NCBI RefSeq assembly: GCF_014851585.1
Contig: NZ_JACVAB010000006.1
Location: forward strand, 1 to 64,000
Direction of reading: 5' to 3'
DNA length: 64,000 nucleotides
Source: Agrobacterium sp. AGB01
GTDB taxonomy: Bacteria > Pseudomonadota > Alphaproteobacteria > Rhizobiales > Rhizobiaceae
This document shows, piece after piece, positions 44,293 to 52,564 of this stretch. The notes under the pieces are model-generated. The model saw nothing but the letters and a program-made list of their open reading frames with translations, had not been told where the DNA came from and did no database searches. The first letter of the stretch is position 1. The number at the start of each line of letters is the position of its first letter. Made by a program: the position numbers and the translations under genes.

Positions 44293-45464
44293 GCGCGCCT
44301 ATTCCCGGTCCCGGTGAACCGTTGCAGCATTATGTATCAACCGCGCCATTCGACCCCTATCTGGTCGAACCGAACACCAGCGGCATGGCAGGAATTGCAC
44401 GGGCTTCACAGCTAAAGCTGATGTGGTGGCAGTTCAAACAGCACAAGCTGGCGCTGTTTTCCGGCATCTTTCTGATCCTGGCGTATTTCGCCATCATCAT
44501 TGCGGAGTTTCTTGCACCCTATAATCTGCACACCAGAAATGTTGAGCAGATTTATGCGCCACCACAAAGCGTGCATTTGTTCCATGACGGCAAATTTATT
44601 GGTCCCTTCGTCTACGGACGGACCATGTCGCTGGAAATGGAAGATTTAAAACGCGTCTATACTGACAACCCCAACGACATTCAGCAGCTACGGTTCTTCT
44701 GCCGTGGCGACAGCTATCGGTTCTGGGGGCTTTTCGAGTCAAATACGCATCTGGTCTGCCCTGCCAAAGATGGCGAGTTCTTTTTCCTGGGAACAGACCG
44801 GCTGGGTCGTGACGTGCTGTCGCGCATCATCTACGGCGCACGCATCTCGCTCACAATCGGCCTGTTTGGCGTGACCATGAGCTTCATTCTCGGAATTGTG
44901 ATTGGCGGTCTTGCCGGTTATCGCGGTGGCGTATTCGACCTGATCGTTCAGCGCATCATCGAGGTTCTGCAGTCCATTCCAAGCATTCCGCTGTGGTTGG
45001 CGCTTGCCGCAATCATGCCAGTCACCTGGAGCCCAATCCTCGTTTATCTCGGCATCACCGTCATTCTCGGCATGCTGGACTGGACGGGACTTGCACGAGC
45101 GGTGCGCTCCAAACTGTTGGCATTGCGCGAGGAAGACTATGTTCTTGCTGCGCAATTGATGGGTGCAAGCACCCGCCGCATTATTGGCCTGCACCTTATT
45201 CCCGGCTTCATGTCGCATCTTATCGCTTCGGCAACACTGACTATCCCCGGCATGATCCTGGGCGAAACTGCCCTCAGCTTCCTCGGCCTTGGTTTGCGCC
45301 CTCCGATCACAAGTTGGGGAATTCTGCTCACTGAGGCGCGCAGTGTCAGCGTTATTGCGTTATATCCTTGGCTCCTGCTACCAACGCTACCGGTTGTCCT
45401 TGTGATACTGGCTTTCAATTTTCTGGGTGACGGTCTACGAGATGCTGCAGATCCTTTCAAATAA
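44289..45464 (+). CDS. ABC importer permease, DppC/YejE-like with enlarged periplasmic domain
   Basis: 391-aa permease. After a cytosolic N-terminal tail (about 1-50) and helix 1 (LALFSGIFLILAYFAIIIAEF) there is an extra periplasmic segment of about 110 residues (NVEQIYAPPQSVHLFHDG to NTHLVCPAKDGEFFFLG), then the conserved GTDRLGRDVLSRIIYGARIS and permease core with EAA loop ALREEDYVLAAQLMGASTRR. The extra segment is a YejE-type feature that probably contacts the large binding protein. It contains two cysteines that could form a disulfide. Glycosyltransferase genes follow after 60 nt. Confidence 0.92.
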   Translation: MSAPIPGPGEPLQHYVSTAPFDPYLVEPNTSGMAGIARASQLKLMWWQFKQHKLALFSGIFLILAYFAIIIAEFLAPYNLHTRNVEQIYAPPQSVHLFHDGKFIGPFVYGRTMSLEMEDLKRVYTDNPNDIQQLRFFCRGDSYRFWGLFESNTHLVCPAKDGEFFFLGTDRLGRDVLSRIIYGARISLTIGLFGVTMSFILGIVIGGLAGYRGGVFDLIVQRIIEVLQSIPSIPLWLALAAIMPVTWSPILVYLGITVILGMLDWTGLARAVRSKLLALREEDYVLAAQLMGASTRRIIGLHLIPGFMSHLIASATLTIPGMILGETALSFLGLGLRPPITSWGILLTEARSVSVIALYPWLLLPTLPVVLVILAFNFLGDGLRDAADPFK

Positions 45465-45524
45465 GCAAAAACCGGTAGTCCGGCACCTCGCCATCATCTG
45501 TCCAAACACCATGAGGCATTCTCA

Positions 45525-46733
45525 GTGACATCCCGTCTGAACGATGCACGCATCCTGATGTACAGTCATGATACGTTCGGCCTTGGCCATTTGCGCCGGT
45601 GCCGCACGATTGCCCATGCGCTGGTAGAAGACTACCGTGGCCTAAACGTGCTGATCATTTCCGGCGCCACGATAGCCGGGGCTTTCGATTATCGCGCCCG
45701 CGTCGATTTCGTCAAAATTCCCAGTATCATCAAGCTGCGCAATGGCGAATACACTTCGCTGGATCGTCATATCGACCTTCAGGACACGCTGAAAATGCGC
45801 CGGTCGATCATTCGCCACACCGCAGAAAGCTTCCAGCCGGATGTTTTCATCGTCGACAAGGAGCCTATGGGCCTGCGCGGCGAAGTCGAGGAAACGCTTG
45901 AATATCTGAAATCGCAAGGCACGAAGCTGGTCATTGGCCTACGTGACGTCATGGATGCGCCACAGCTTCTTGATGCCGAATGGAAACGCAATGATGTGAT
46001 GAACAAGATTGCGAAATTCTACGACAATGTCTGGGTCTACGGGCCGCCCGATTTCCACGATCCGCTCAATGGCCTCGATGTTCCCCAAGCTGTACGCGAT
46101 CGCATGGAGTTCGTTGGCTTCCTGCAACGATCACAAACGCAAAGTGAAATCGACAACCCTCGCCCCAAGGATGACTACATCCTCGTTACTACCGGCGGCG
46201 GCGGTGATGGCAGCGAACTGATTGATGATGTTCTGAACGCCTATGACTATGACAAGACACTGACCCACAAGGCTCTTGTTGTTCTCGGCCCCTACATGCC
46301 GACCGAGCAACGCGACAGGCTGTTGAGCAAGGCTGCCCACATTCCGCATCTGGAAATCATCCAGTTCGACAACCGTATGGAAGATCTGGTTGCCGGCGCG
46401 AAGGCCGTTGTTTCCATGGGTGGCTATAACACCGTTTGCGAAATCTTTTCGTTCGACAAACCGGCTCTCATCGTGCCCCGCGTCGTGCCCCGCGAAGAAC
46501 AGCTGATCCGCGCCAGCCGTGCTAAGGAACTGGGCCTGTTGGACATGCTGTTGCCGGAAGAAGCAGAAAATCCTCAGCTTATGGCAGAGGCGCTGAAGGC
46601 CCTGCCACACCGACAGCCGCCCTCCGCAAACTCCCAGAACTTGCAGCTCGATGGTTTGCACAACATTTCGCGCAGAATAGCAGAATGGCTGCATGCCAGC
46701 GAAGACATCAACGCCGCCAAGGCGACAGGCTAA
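45525..46733 (+). CDS. GT28-like glycosyltransferase (first copy)
   Basis: 402 aa, MurG/GT28-type GT-B fold. N-terminal ILMYSHDTFGLGHLRRCRTIAHALVED gives the GxGHxxR acceptor loop; the C-terminal donor site is VVSMGGYNTVCEIFSFDKPALIVPR, as in UDP-sugar enzymes. GTG 45525 is preceded by GAGG. It is related to the gene at 48038 (second copy) and separated from it by a GT4 gene. Probably assembles an oligosaccharide on the cytosolic side; sugar unknown. Confidence 0.87.
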   Translation: MTSRLNDARILMYSHDTFGLGHLRRCRTIAHALVEDYRGLNVLIISGATIAGAFDYRARVDFVKIPSIIKLRNGEYTSLDRHIDLQDTLKMRRSIIRHTAESFQPDVFIVDKEPMGLRGEVEETLEYLKSQGTKLVIGLRDVMDAPQLLDAEWKRNDVMNKIAKFYDNVWVYGPPDFHDPLNGLDVPQAVRDRMEFVGFLQRSQTQSEIDNPRPKDDYILVTTGGGGDGSELIDDVLNAYDYDKTLTHKALVVLGPYMPTEQRDRLLSKAAHIPHLEIIQFDNRMEDLVAGAKAVVSMGGYNTVCEIFSFDKPALIVPRVVPREEQLIRASRAKELGLLDMLLPEEAENPQLMAEALKALPHRQPPSANSQNLQLDGLHNISRRIAEWLHASEDINAAKATG

Positions 46734-46793
46734 GCGCTTTTGAACACCACAAAGCAGCCGATAGCCTTCCGAGAAAAAAGAGATTGTAAGAGC

Positions 46794-48041
46794 TTGAGCG
46801 ACAAGAAAAAAATCGTCGTCCTTTTGAAGGGATATCCGCGGCTTTCTGAGACGTTCATTGCACAGGAATTGCTTGGGCTGGAGAAAGCCGGGCTGGAGCT
46901 GGAACTGGTCGCCATGCGGCGTCCTACCGACAAGAAACGCCATCCCGTCCATGATGAAATCAAGGCTCCGGTTTCTTACCTGCCAGAATATCTGCATGAA
47001 GAACCGATAAGGGTTTTGCGGGCGCTTTGGGCCTGCCGCAAACGGCCTGGTTTTGGCAAAGCCTTCAAACGCTTTCTGTGCGATTTTCGCCATGACGTGA
47101 ACCGCAACCGCATTCGCCGCTTTGGTCAGGCAGCCGTTCTTGCTGCCGAGTGGCCAGACAATGGCGGATGGCTGCATGTGCATTTCATACACACGCCCGC
47201 CTCCGTCGCCGCCTATACTCACCTACTGACGGATATTCCCTGGACAATCTCTGCCCATGCCAAGGATATCTGGACGTCCAACGACCGCGATCTCTCGGGC
47301 AAGCTCAACAGCGCGCGCTGGGCGGTTACCTGCACCGCCAGCGGTTATGAGCATTTGCGTAATCTGGCCCGGCAGAAGGACACGGTTCACTTAAGCTATC
47401 ACGGGCTGGATCTGACACGTTTTCCGCATTTTGATGCCGACCGTCCAGCCAATGACGGCTCGGATGCTGCCCAGCCGATCACCATTTTGAGTGTAGGTCG
47501 CGCCGTCGAGAAAAAGGGCATCGATATTCTGCTGAAAGCGCTGGCCTCATTGCCCCCATCTCTGCACTGGCAACTCGTTCACATCGGCGGAGGTGAGAAG
47601 CTGGAAAGCCTCAAGGCTTTGTCAAACTCGCTTGGCCTTGCTGACCGGGTGACCTGGAAAGGCGCGATGGATCAGAAGGAGGTTCTGGACCATTACCGCA
47701 AAGCCGACCTGTTCGCACTTGCCTGTCGCATCACGCAGGATGGTGACCGCGACGGTCTGCCGAACGTGTTGGTTGAGGCTGCTAGCCAGAAGCTCGCCTG
47801 TCTGTCTACCAACATTTCAGGTATCCCGGAATTCTTCATCTCAGGTGAAAACGGCCTGTTGACCAATCAGGAAGATGTCGCCGCGTTCACCACAGCACTA
47901 CATACTTTGATCACCGATCCCGCCCTGCGCACAAGACTTGGTGCTACCGCCGAGCAAAAAGTGCGCACCGCATTCGATAACAATACCAGCATTGCCCATC
48001 TCAAATCCCTGTTCGAACAAGAGTGGGGAAAAGGCGTATGA
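46794..48041 (+). CDS. Glycosyltransferase, GT4-like
   Basis: About 415 aa. KKIVVLLKGYPRLSETFIAQELLGLEKAG is a typical GT4 N terminus (also seen in colanic-acid-type WcaL proteins), and the C-terminal domain has ITILSVGRAVEKKGIDILLKAL and DGLPNVLVEAASQKLACLSTN with the E-x7-E region modified. The start is unclear: no ATG occurs near the domain start; TTG 46794 gives MSDKKKIVV, and TTG 46740 would add 18 residues. It lies close behind the first GT28-like gene and overlaps the second by four bases (ATGA). Confidence 0.85.
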   Translation: MSDKKKIVVLLKGYPRLSETFIAQELLGLEKAGLELELVAMRRPTDKKRHPVHDEIKAPVSYLPEYLHEEPIRVLRALWACRKRPGFGKAFKRFLCDFRHDVNRNRIRRFGQAAVLAAEWPDNGGWLHVHFIHTPASVAAYTHLLTDIPWTISAHAKDIWTSNDRDLSGKLNSARWAVTCTASGYEHLRNLARQKDTVHLSYHGLDLTRFPHFDADRPANDGSDAAQPITILSVGRAVEKKGIDILLKALASLPPSLHWQLVHIGGGEKLESLKALSNSLGLADRVTWKGAMDQKEVLDHYRKADLFALACRITQDGDRDGLPNVLVEAASQKLACLSTNISGIPEFFISGENGLLTNQEDVAAFTTALHTLITDPALRTRLGATAEQKVRTAFDNNTSIAHLKSLFEQEWGKGV

Positions 48042-49195
48042 CCACAGAAACCGCCACGCCGGGACCACGCGTTTTATTTTACGTCCAGCATCTACTCGGT
48101 ATCGGTCACATTGCGCGGGCAAGCCGCGTCGCCAATGCCATGCAGAGAGACGGTTTTGATGTCACGCTGGTAACCGGTGGTCTGCCGGTCCCCGGTTTTC
48201 CGGCTGACGGTTTGAAGCACGTGGCATTGCCGCCGATCGCAGTTGGCGACAGCGGATTTTCCGGTCTGGTCGATATCAACGGTAAGGCTGTCGATGACAG
48301 CTTCAAGCAGCTGCGCACCACACTGCTTTTAAACACCTTTGAAGAGGTGAAACCGGATATCGTTATTATCGAGGCCTTCCCGTTCGGTCGGCGGCAGGTG
48401 CGGTTTGAGCTTTTGCCCTTGCTGCAAGCCATCGAACAATCACGGCCACGCCCACTGCTCATGACGTCGCTGCGCGATATCTTACAGGAACGCAACAAAC
48501 CTGGCCGCGACGAAGAAACAATCGAACTGGTGAAGAAGCACTTTGACACCATTCTGGTGCATGGCGACCCGAATTTCGTGAAGCTTGAGGACACGTTCCC
48601 GCTCGCGCACGAGATTTCTGCACGCGTGGTTTACACTGGCCTCGTTGCCCCGGAACCACCGCCAGCACCAACGGAGCAGTATGACGTGGTCGTTTCCGCA
48701 GGTGGTGGCGCCGTCGGTGCGCAGCTCATCAAAAGTGCATTAGAAGCATCAAACATCGTTGACGATGTAAACAGCTGGTGCTTGATAACAGGCCCCAACA
48801 TGCCGCAGCCCGACTTCGACGCGATTTCCGCTCAGGCCAATGACAAGGTTTCCGTTTTCCGTTTCCGCAAGGATTTTCCAAGCCTGCTGTCAGCGGCTAA
48901 ACTGTCGGTCTCTCAGGCGGGCTATAATACGGTCTGCGATATTTTGCGGGCAAAATGCCGCTCGCTTCTTATTCCCTTCGCTGTCGGCGGTGAAACCGAA
49001 CAGGGTGCCCGTGCCGAGCGGCTGGCGAAGTTACAGCTAGCCCATGTCCTGCAGGAAGACCAAATCTCCGGCCCGGCCATGGCAGATGCCATCAGACAGG
49101 CCCTGGCACTTCCATCACCTGATAGTCAGAACCTTGATCTCAATGGCGCGCAAGGCACCGCTGCAATTCTGCACAAGCTCTATCAATCACGCTGA
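48038..49195 (+). CDS. GT28-like glycosyltransferase (second copy)
   Basis: 385 aa. The pattern repeats the copy at 45525: VLFYVQHLLGIGHIARASRVANAM with GxGHxxR loop, VVVSAGGGAVGAQLI, and donor site LSVSQAGYNTVCDILRAKCRSLLIPF. ATG 48038 overlaps the upstream stop as ATGA. Last gene of the transporter-glycosyltransferase run; the convergent FAD monooxygenase begins 11 nt beyond its stop. The two GT28-like proteins share architecture and motif order but differ clearly in sequence, so they probably add different residues. Confidence 0.86.
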   Translation: MTTETATPGPRVLFYVQHLLGIGHIARASRVANAMQRDGFDVTLVTGGLPVPGFPADGLKHVALPPIAVGDSGFSGLVDINGKAVDDSFKQLRTTLLLNTFEEVKPDIVIIEAFPFGRRQVRFELLPLLQAIEQSRPRPLLMTSLRDILQERNKPGRDEETIELVKKHFDTILVHGDPNFVKLEDTFPLAHEISARVVYTGLVAPEPPPAPTEQYDVVVSAGGGAVGAQLIKSALEASNIVDDVNSWCLITGPNMPQPDFDAISAQANDKVSVFRFRKDFPSLLSAAKLSVSQAGYNTVCDILRAKCRSLLIPFAVGGETEQGARAERLAKLQLAHVLQEDQISGPAMADAIRQALALPSPDSQNLDLNGAQGTAAILHKLYQSR

Positions 49196-49205
49196 CAGAT
49201 ATAGC

Positions 49206-50450
49206 CTATTTCAGCTTTTCCCGCCGGAAACCAAGGCCGATCAAGCGGCCGGCCAAATGGGCAAGAAGCGGGAATTTGATGATCGCCTTTACAAAACCTG
49301 GCGGTCCCGATGGCTTGCCCGCATTGGCTTTCGGTGCCTTTCGCCGGCTGCGCATCATCAATTGAAGTTTCTGCGTCGCCTTGGTCGGGAAGGAGCGTCG
49401 TGCTTCAACAGCTACAAGGTCAATATCTAAAACGGTACCTCTGGTCCTGAGTGCAGGTGTCAAAATATTGGCGGCAGCAACCGCATCCTGAATGGCAAGG
49501 TTGACCCCGACACCGCCAATCGGCGACATGGCATGGGCGGCATCACCAATACAAAGCAGACCTTGTCGCCACCAGCGTTTCAGACGATCGATCCGCACGG
49601 TCAGCAGATGTACATCATCCCATGACGCAATTTCCCGCATCCTGTCCTTCGGCAGAGGACTGACAGACGCAACTGCATCCCAAAATGCTTCGATACCCCT
49701 ATGTTGCAGCTCGGCAAATGTACCCTTGCGCACCACAAAACCGCATTGCCAATAGTCACCGCGATCGATCAACACCAGACCTTGTTGGGGGCCGGCATGT
49801 CCCATCGTCTCGTTGGGATCACCCGGCTGTTTGGAAAGTCGCATCCACAAGACTTCGGTTGGCACACCAAACTGTTCAACCTCAAGGCCGGCCTTGTCTC
49901 GCACGACGGAGTTTCGACCATCCGCACCAATGACGAGCGCACTCTCGATGACAACATCGCCTTCCGGTGTTGAGATCTCCAGCCCGCAAACGCGACCGTC
50001 TTTTATCGATAGGCCAGTCACAGGCGCATTCATCAACAAGCGGAAGTTCTCGTATTGCCCAGCTTTGCCTGCAAGAAAGTTCAGGAAATCCCACTGCGGC
50101 ATGAAAGCAATGAAGCGGTTCTTGACCGGCAACCATGAGAAATCGGCAATGGTGATCGTGTCATCGCCGATCTGCGCATGCAGTTTTTCTGCCTTGGTGT
50201 GCGGCAGTTCCAGAAATTCCTTGATGAAACCAAGCTGCTCGATCACCTCAAGCGTTGATGGATGGATGGTATCGCCACGAAAATCACGCAGGAAATCTCC
50301 GTGTTTTTCAATGACTGTCACATCAATGCCGGCACGCGCCAGCAGCAAACCCAGCATCATGCCGGCAGGTCCGCCGCCGGCAATCGCAACAGTGGTTTCC
50401 AAACGCCGCACGGCTGGAGGATTGTCGGAAAGGCTCTGCTGAACGTTCAT
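49206..50450 (-). CDS. FAD-dependent aromatic-type monooxygenase (PHBH/UbiH-like)
   Basis: 414 aa. The N-terminal dinucleotide fold TVAIAGGGPAGMMLGLLLARAGIDVTVIEKH, the middle DG motif VIGADGRNSVVRDKAGL and the FAD ribityl motif GLLCIGDAAHAMSPIGGVGVNLAIQDA are those of group A flavin monooxygenases. The C-terminal tail is basic and hydrophobic (FPLLAHLAGRLIGLGFRREKLK), which suggests membrane association. The substrate could be a ubiquinone precursor or another aromatic compound; no ubi genes are adjacent, so no symbol is given. Confidence 0.85.
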   Translation of the reverse strand: MNVQQSLSDNPPAVRRLETTVAIAGGGPAGMMLGLLLARAGIDVTVIEKHGDFLRDFRGDTIHPSTLEVIEQLGFIKEFLELPHTKAEKLHAQIGDDTITIADFSWLPVKNRFIAFMPQWDFLNFLAGKAGQYENFRLLMNAPVTGLSIKDGRVCGLEISTPEGDVVIESALVIGADGRNSVVRDKAGLEVEQFGVPTEVLWMRLSKQPGDPNETMGHAGPQQGLVLIDRGDYWQCGFVVRKGTFAELQHRGIEAFWDAVASVSPLPKDRMREIASWDDVHLLTVRIDRLKRWWRQGLLCIGDAAHAMSPIGGVGVNLAIQDAVAAANILTPALRTRGTVLDIDLVAVEARRSFPTKATQKLQLMMRSRRKAPKANAGKPSGPPGFVKAIIKFPLLAHLAGRLIGLGFRREKLK

Positions 50451-50474
50451 TCCACTCCCCAGACCTGTTGCCAG

Positions 50475-51182
50475 TCACTGCACCCTATCGGCCGTTTTCG
50501 CAGTAAAAACTGATTTGGGCTGTGGCCAGCCCTTGTCATCAAACCGGAACAACCAGTTGTACCGCGCAAAGATAAAGGCAAAGGCCATAGCCGTCCACAC
50601 ACCAAGCAACAGACCGGCAGCGACATCACTTGGATAATGCGCCCCAACGATGACACGTGAAATTCCGATGATGAGGGCAAGCAAGAGAAAGACCGGCCGC
50701 AGACGCGGGGTCAGCATGGCAAGCGCGCCACACAGCGCTCCGATAGCCGTCGAATGGCCGGATGGAAAACTCTCGTAAGACCATTGACCTGCAAAAGGTG
50801 TGAGGCTGAAGGCACCGAGTTCACTGAACAGTTCCGGCCTTGCCCGACCGATCAGAAACTTGAGCAGATGGACCAGAATTCCGGCAGACGCAATTGTCAG
50901 GAAGAAATACAAAAACAGCCGGTAACCCGTTCGCAATTTTCCGACATAGGTCGTGTTGCGATAAACCTTCCCGGCAATGAAGGCGATAATGATCACCAAA
51001 CCCGACGAATAAAGCATCCACCGAAATGTACCAAGATCGGTAATGGCGCTGTTGAAGCCGACAACCCTGCCCGGCAAACCCTGCGCTCTCTCGGAAAGAG
51101 AGGCATCAAACGGCATGAAAACCAGAACCAGAACAATAGAGGCCAGAAACACCCAACCACTGGAAACAATAAATCTGTTCAT
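50475..51182 (-). CDS. PAP2-family membrane phosphatase
   Basis: 235-aa integral membrane protein with an N-terminal helix (FIVSSGWVFLASIVLVLVFMPF) and further helices. The three PAP2 catalytic motifs are intact: KFLIGRARPE (KX6RP type), SFPSGHSTAIGA (PSGH) and SRVIVGAHYPSDV (SRX5HX3D). It dephosphorylates lipid phosphates such as undecaprenyl pyrophosphate, phosphatidic acid or lipid A, with the active site facing the periplasm. The precise substrate cannot be chosen. It is divergent from dxr with about 140 bp between starts. Confidence 0.9.
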   Translation of the reverse strand: MNRFIVSSGWVFLASIVLVLVFMPFDASLSERAQGLPGRVVGFNSAITDLGTFRWMLYSSGLVIIIAFIAGKVYRNTTYVGKLRTGYRLFLYFFLTIASAGILVHLLKFLIGRARPELFSELGAFSLTPFAGQWSYESFPSGHSTAIGALCGALAMLTPRLRPVFLLLALIIGISRVIVGAHYPSDVAAGLLLGVWTAMAFAFIFARYNWLFRFDDKGWPQPKSVFTAKTADRVQ

Positions 51183-51323
51183 GCAACTCCTGTTGGTCTG
51201 ACCTTACCGCTCTTCAGCATATGGCTTTCGCCGTTCAGGAAAACAATGGCGATGGTTTCTTCTTGTTCCGTCCTGTTTTCGCAGGTAGAGCCATCACAAC
51301 GTAAAAGATACCGGATTGCAACG

Positions 51324-52517
51324 ATGATACCCGGCATGACCACACCACGCAGCCTGACAATACTTGGCTCGACAGGCTCTATCGGCACCAGCACTCTCGA
51401 TGTTCTGCGCCAACTCGGCGGCCGTGACGCATTCGACATACTGGCGTTAACCGGAGCAGACAATGTCGAGCTGCTTGCAGCGCAGGCAAAGGAATTTGGT
51501 GCAAAGCTGGCCGTTACTGCCAATGAGGAAAAATATGAAGCGCTTAAGGTGGCGCTTGCCGGCACCCGCATTGCAGTTGCGGCTGGGAAAAATGGCCTGA
51601 CGGAAGCAGCCGAGATGGATGCCGGTTGGGTTATGGCGGCCATTGCCGGAACACCCGGTCTTGCCCCAACGATCACAGCAGCAAAACGCGGCGCTGACAT
51701 CGCACTTGCCAACAAGGAATGCCTTGTGTCGGCAGGTGATGTGTTCATTCGCACTATCAAGCAGGGCGGCGGCAAGCTCATCCCTGTCGATAGCGAACAT
51801 AGTGCTATCTTCCAGTGCCTTGAAGGAAATCCACGCCAATCCCTGGAGCGTATTCTGCTGACTGCGTCCGGTGGACCATTCCGCACCTGGAGCAAGGAAC
51901 AAATGGCTGGCGTGACAGTGGAAGCGGCCAAAGCCCATCCCAACTGGTCAATGGGCCTGAAGGTTTCGATTGGCAGCGCCACCATGTTCAACAAGGCGCT
52001 GGAAATGATTGAAGCGAAATTCCTGTTTGATGTTTCGCCTGAACAGATCGAGGTGATTATCCATCCGCAGTCCATCGTACATTCGATGGTCAGCTACCAC
52101 GATGGTTCGGTGATTGCTCAGCTCGGCTGCCCGGATATGCGCACCGCCATTGCTTATGCTCTGACCTACCCGGAGCGCGCGCCGCTCAACGTTGATCGTC
52201 TGGACTTTGCGAAACTTGCCAAGCTGGATTTCGAAGCACCCGATGAACAACGCTTCCCGGCATTGCGTCTGGCCCGCACCGCTCTGGAACGTGGTGGCGT
52301 GCAGGGCGCTGTGCTGAGTGCCGCTGATGAAACTGCTTTCCATGCCTTTGTTGAAGGCCGAATCGGTTTCCTGCACATGGCTGAAGCGGTCGAATTTGCG
52401 ATGGACCGGATGTCTGACGGGCGCACGGCGGATAACATGGATGACATTATTGCAGCAGACCAGCATGCCCGTCTTCTGGCTGAAGATTATATCGCCCAAA
52501 CAGAAAAGGCCGCCTGA
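51324..52517 (+). CDS. dxr: 1-deoxy-D-xylulose 5-phosphate reductoisomerase
   Basis: Second MEP-pathway enzyme; converts DXP to MEP with NADPH and a divalent metal. The 397-aa protein has LTILGSTGSIGTSTLDVLRQ (NADPH loop), ALANKECLVSAGD, the metal site PVDSEHSAIFQCLEGN, LTASGGPFR, and HPNWSMGLKVSIGSATMFNKALEMIEA. The usual SVDSATMMNKG segment reads SIGSATMFNKA here, with Gly in place of Asp. ATG 51324 and ATG 51336 are both possible; the former has a better-placed GGA. The frame continues open to 50754 over the PAP2 gene, without meaning. Its stop codon lies in a hairpin shared with convergent hemA. Confidence 0.95.
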   Translation: MIPGMTTPRSLTILGSTGSIGTSTLDVLRQLGGRDAFDILALTGADNVELLAAQAKEFGAKLAVTANEEKYEALKVALAGTRIAVAAGKNGLTEAAEMDAGWVMAAIAGTPGLAPTITAAKRGADIALANKECLVSAGDVFIRTIKQGGGKLIPVDSEHSAIFQCLEGNPRQSLERILLTASGGPFRTWSKEQMAGVTVEAAKAHPNWSMGLKVSIGSATMFNKALEMIEAKFLFDVSPEQIEVIIHPQSIVHSMVSYHDGSVIAQLGCPDMRTAIAYALTYPERAPLNVDRLDFAKLAKLDFEAPDEQRFPALRLARTALERGGVQGAVLSAADETAFHAFVEGRIGFLHMAEAVEFAMDRMSDGRTADNMDDIIAADQHARLLAEDYIAQTEKAA

Positions 52518-52526
52518 GAGGCGGCC
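52508..52526 (-). terminator. Hairpin over the dxr stop, terminator for hemA
   Basis: GGCCGCC (52508-52514) pairs with GGCGGCC (52520-52526) around a 5-nt loop. On the minus strand the stem is followed by TTTT, so it fits a terminator for hemA (stop 39 nt before). For dxr it lies across its last codons and lacks a T-run. Confidence 0.65.
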
Positions 52527-52564
52527 ATTCCACATGTTTCAGCGAGTTAAGGCTGAGCCTTATC

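Noticed and set aside
46131..47222. 363-codon minus-strand frame opposite two glycosyltransferase genes
   Set aside because: Spans the ends of two well-supported plus-strand genes and has no domain.
50754..51323. Upstream extension of the dxr frame
   Set aside because: Runs antisense through the PAP2 phosphatase gene; DXR similarity begins only at about 51340.
51324..52517. DRL-type (Brucella) DXP reductoisomerase-like protein
   Set aside because: The motifs GSTGSIG, LANKECLVSAGD and VDSEHSAIFQ are those of classical DXR.
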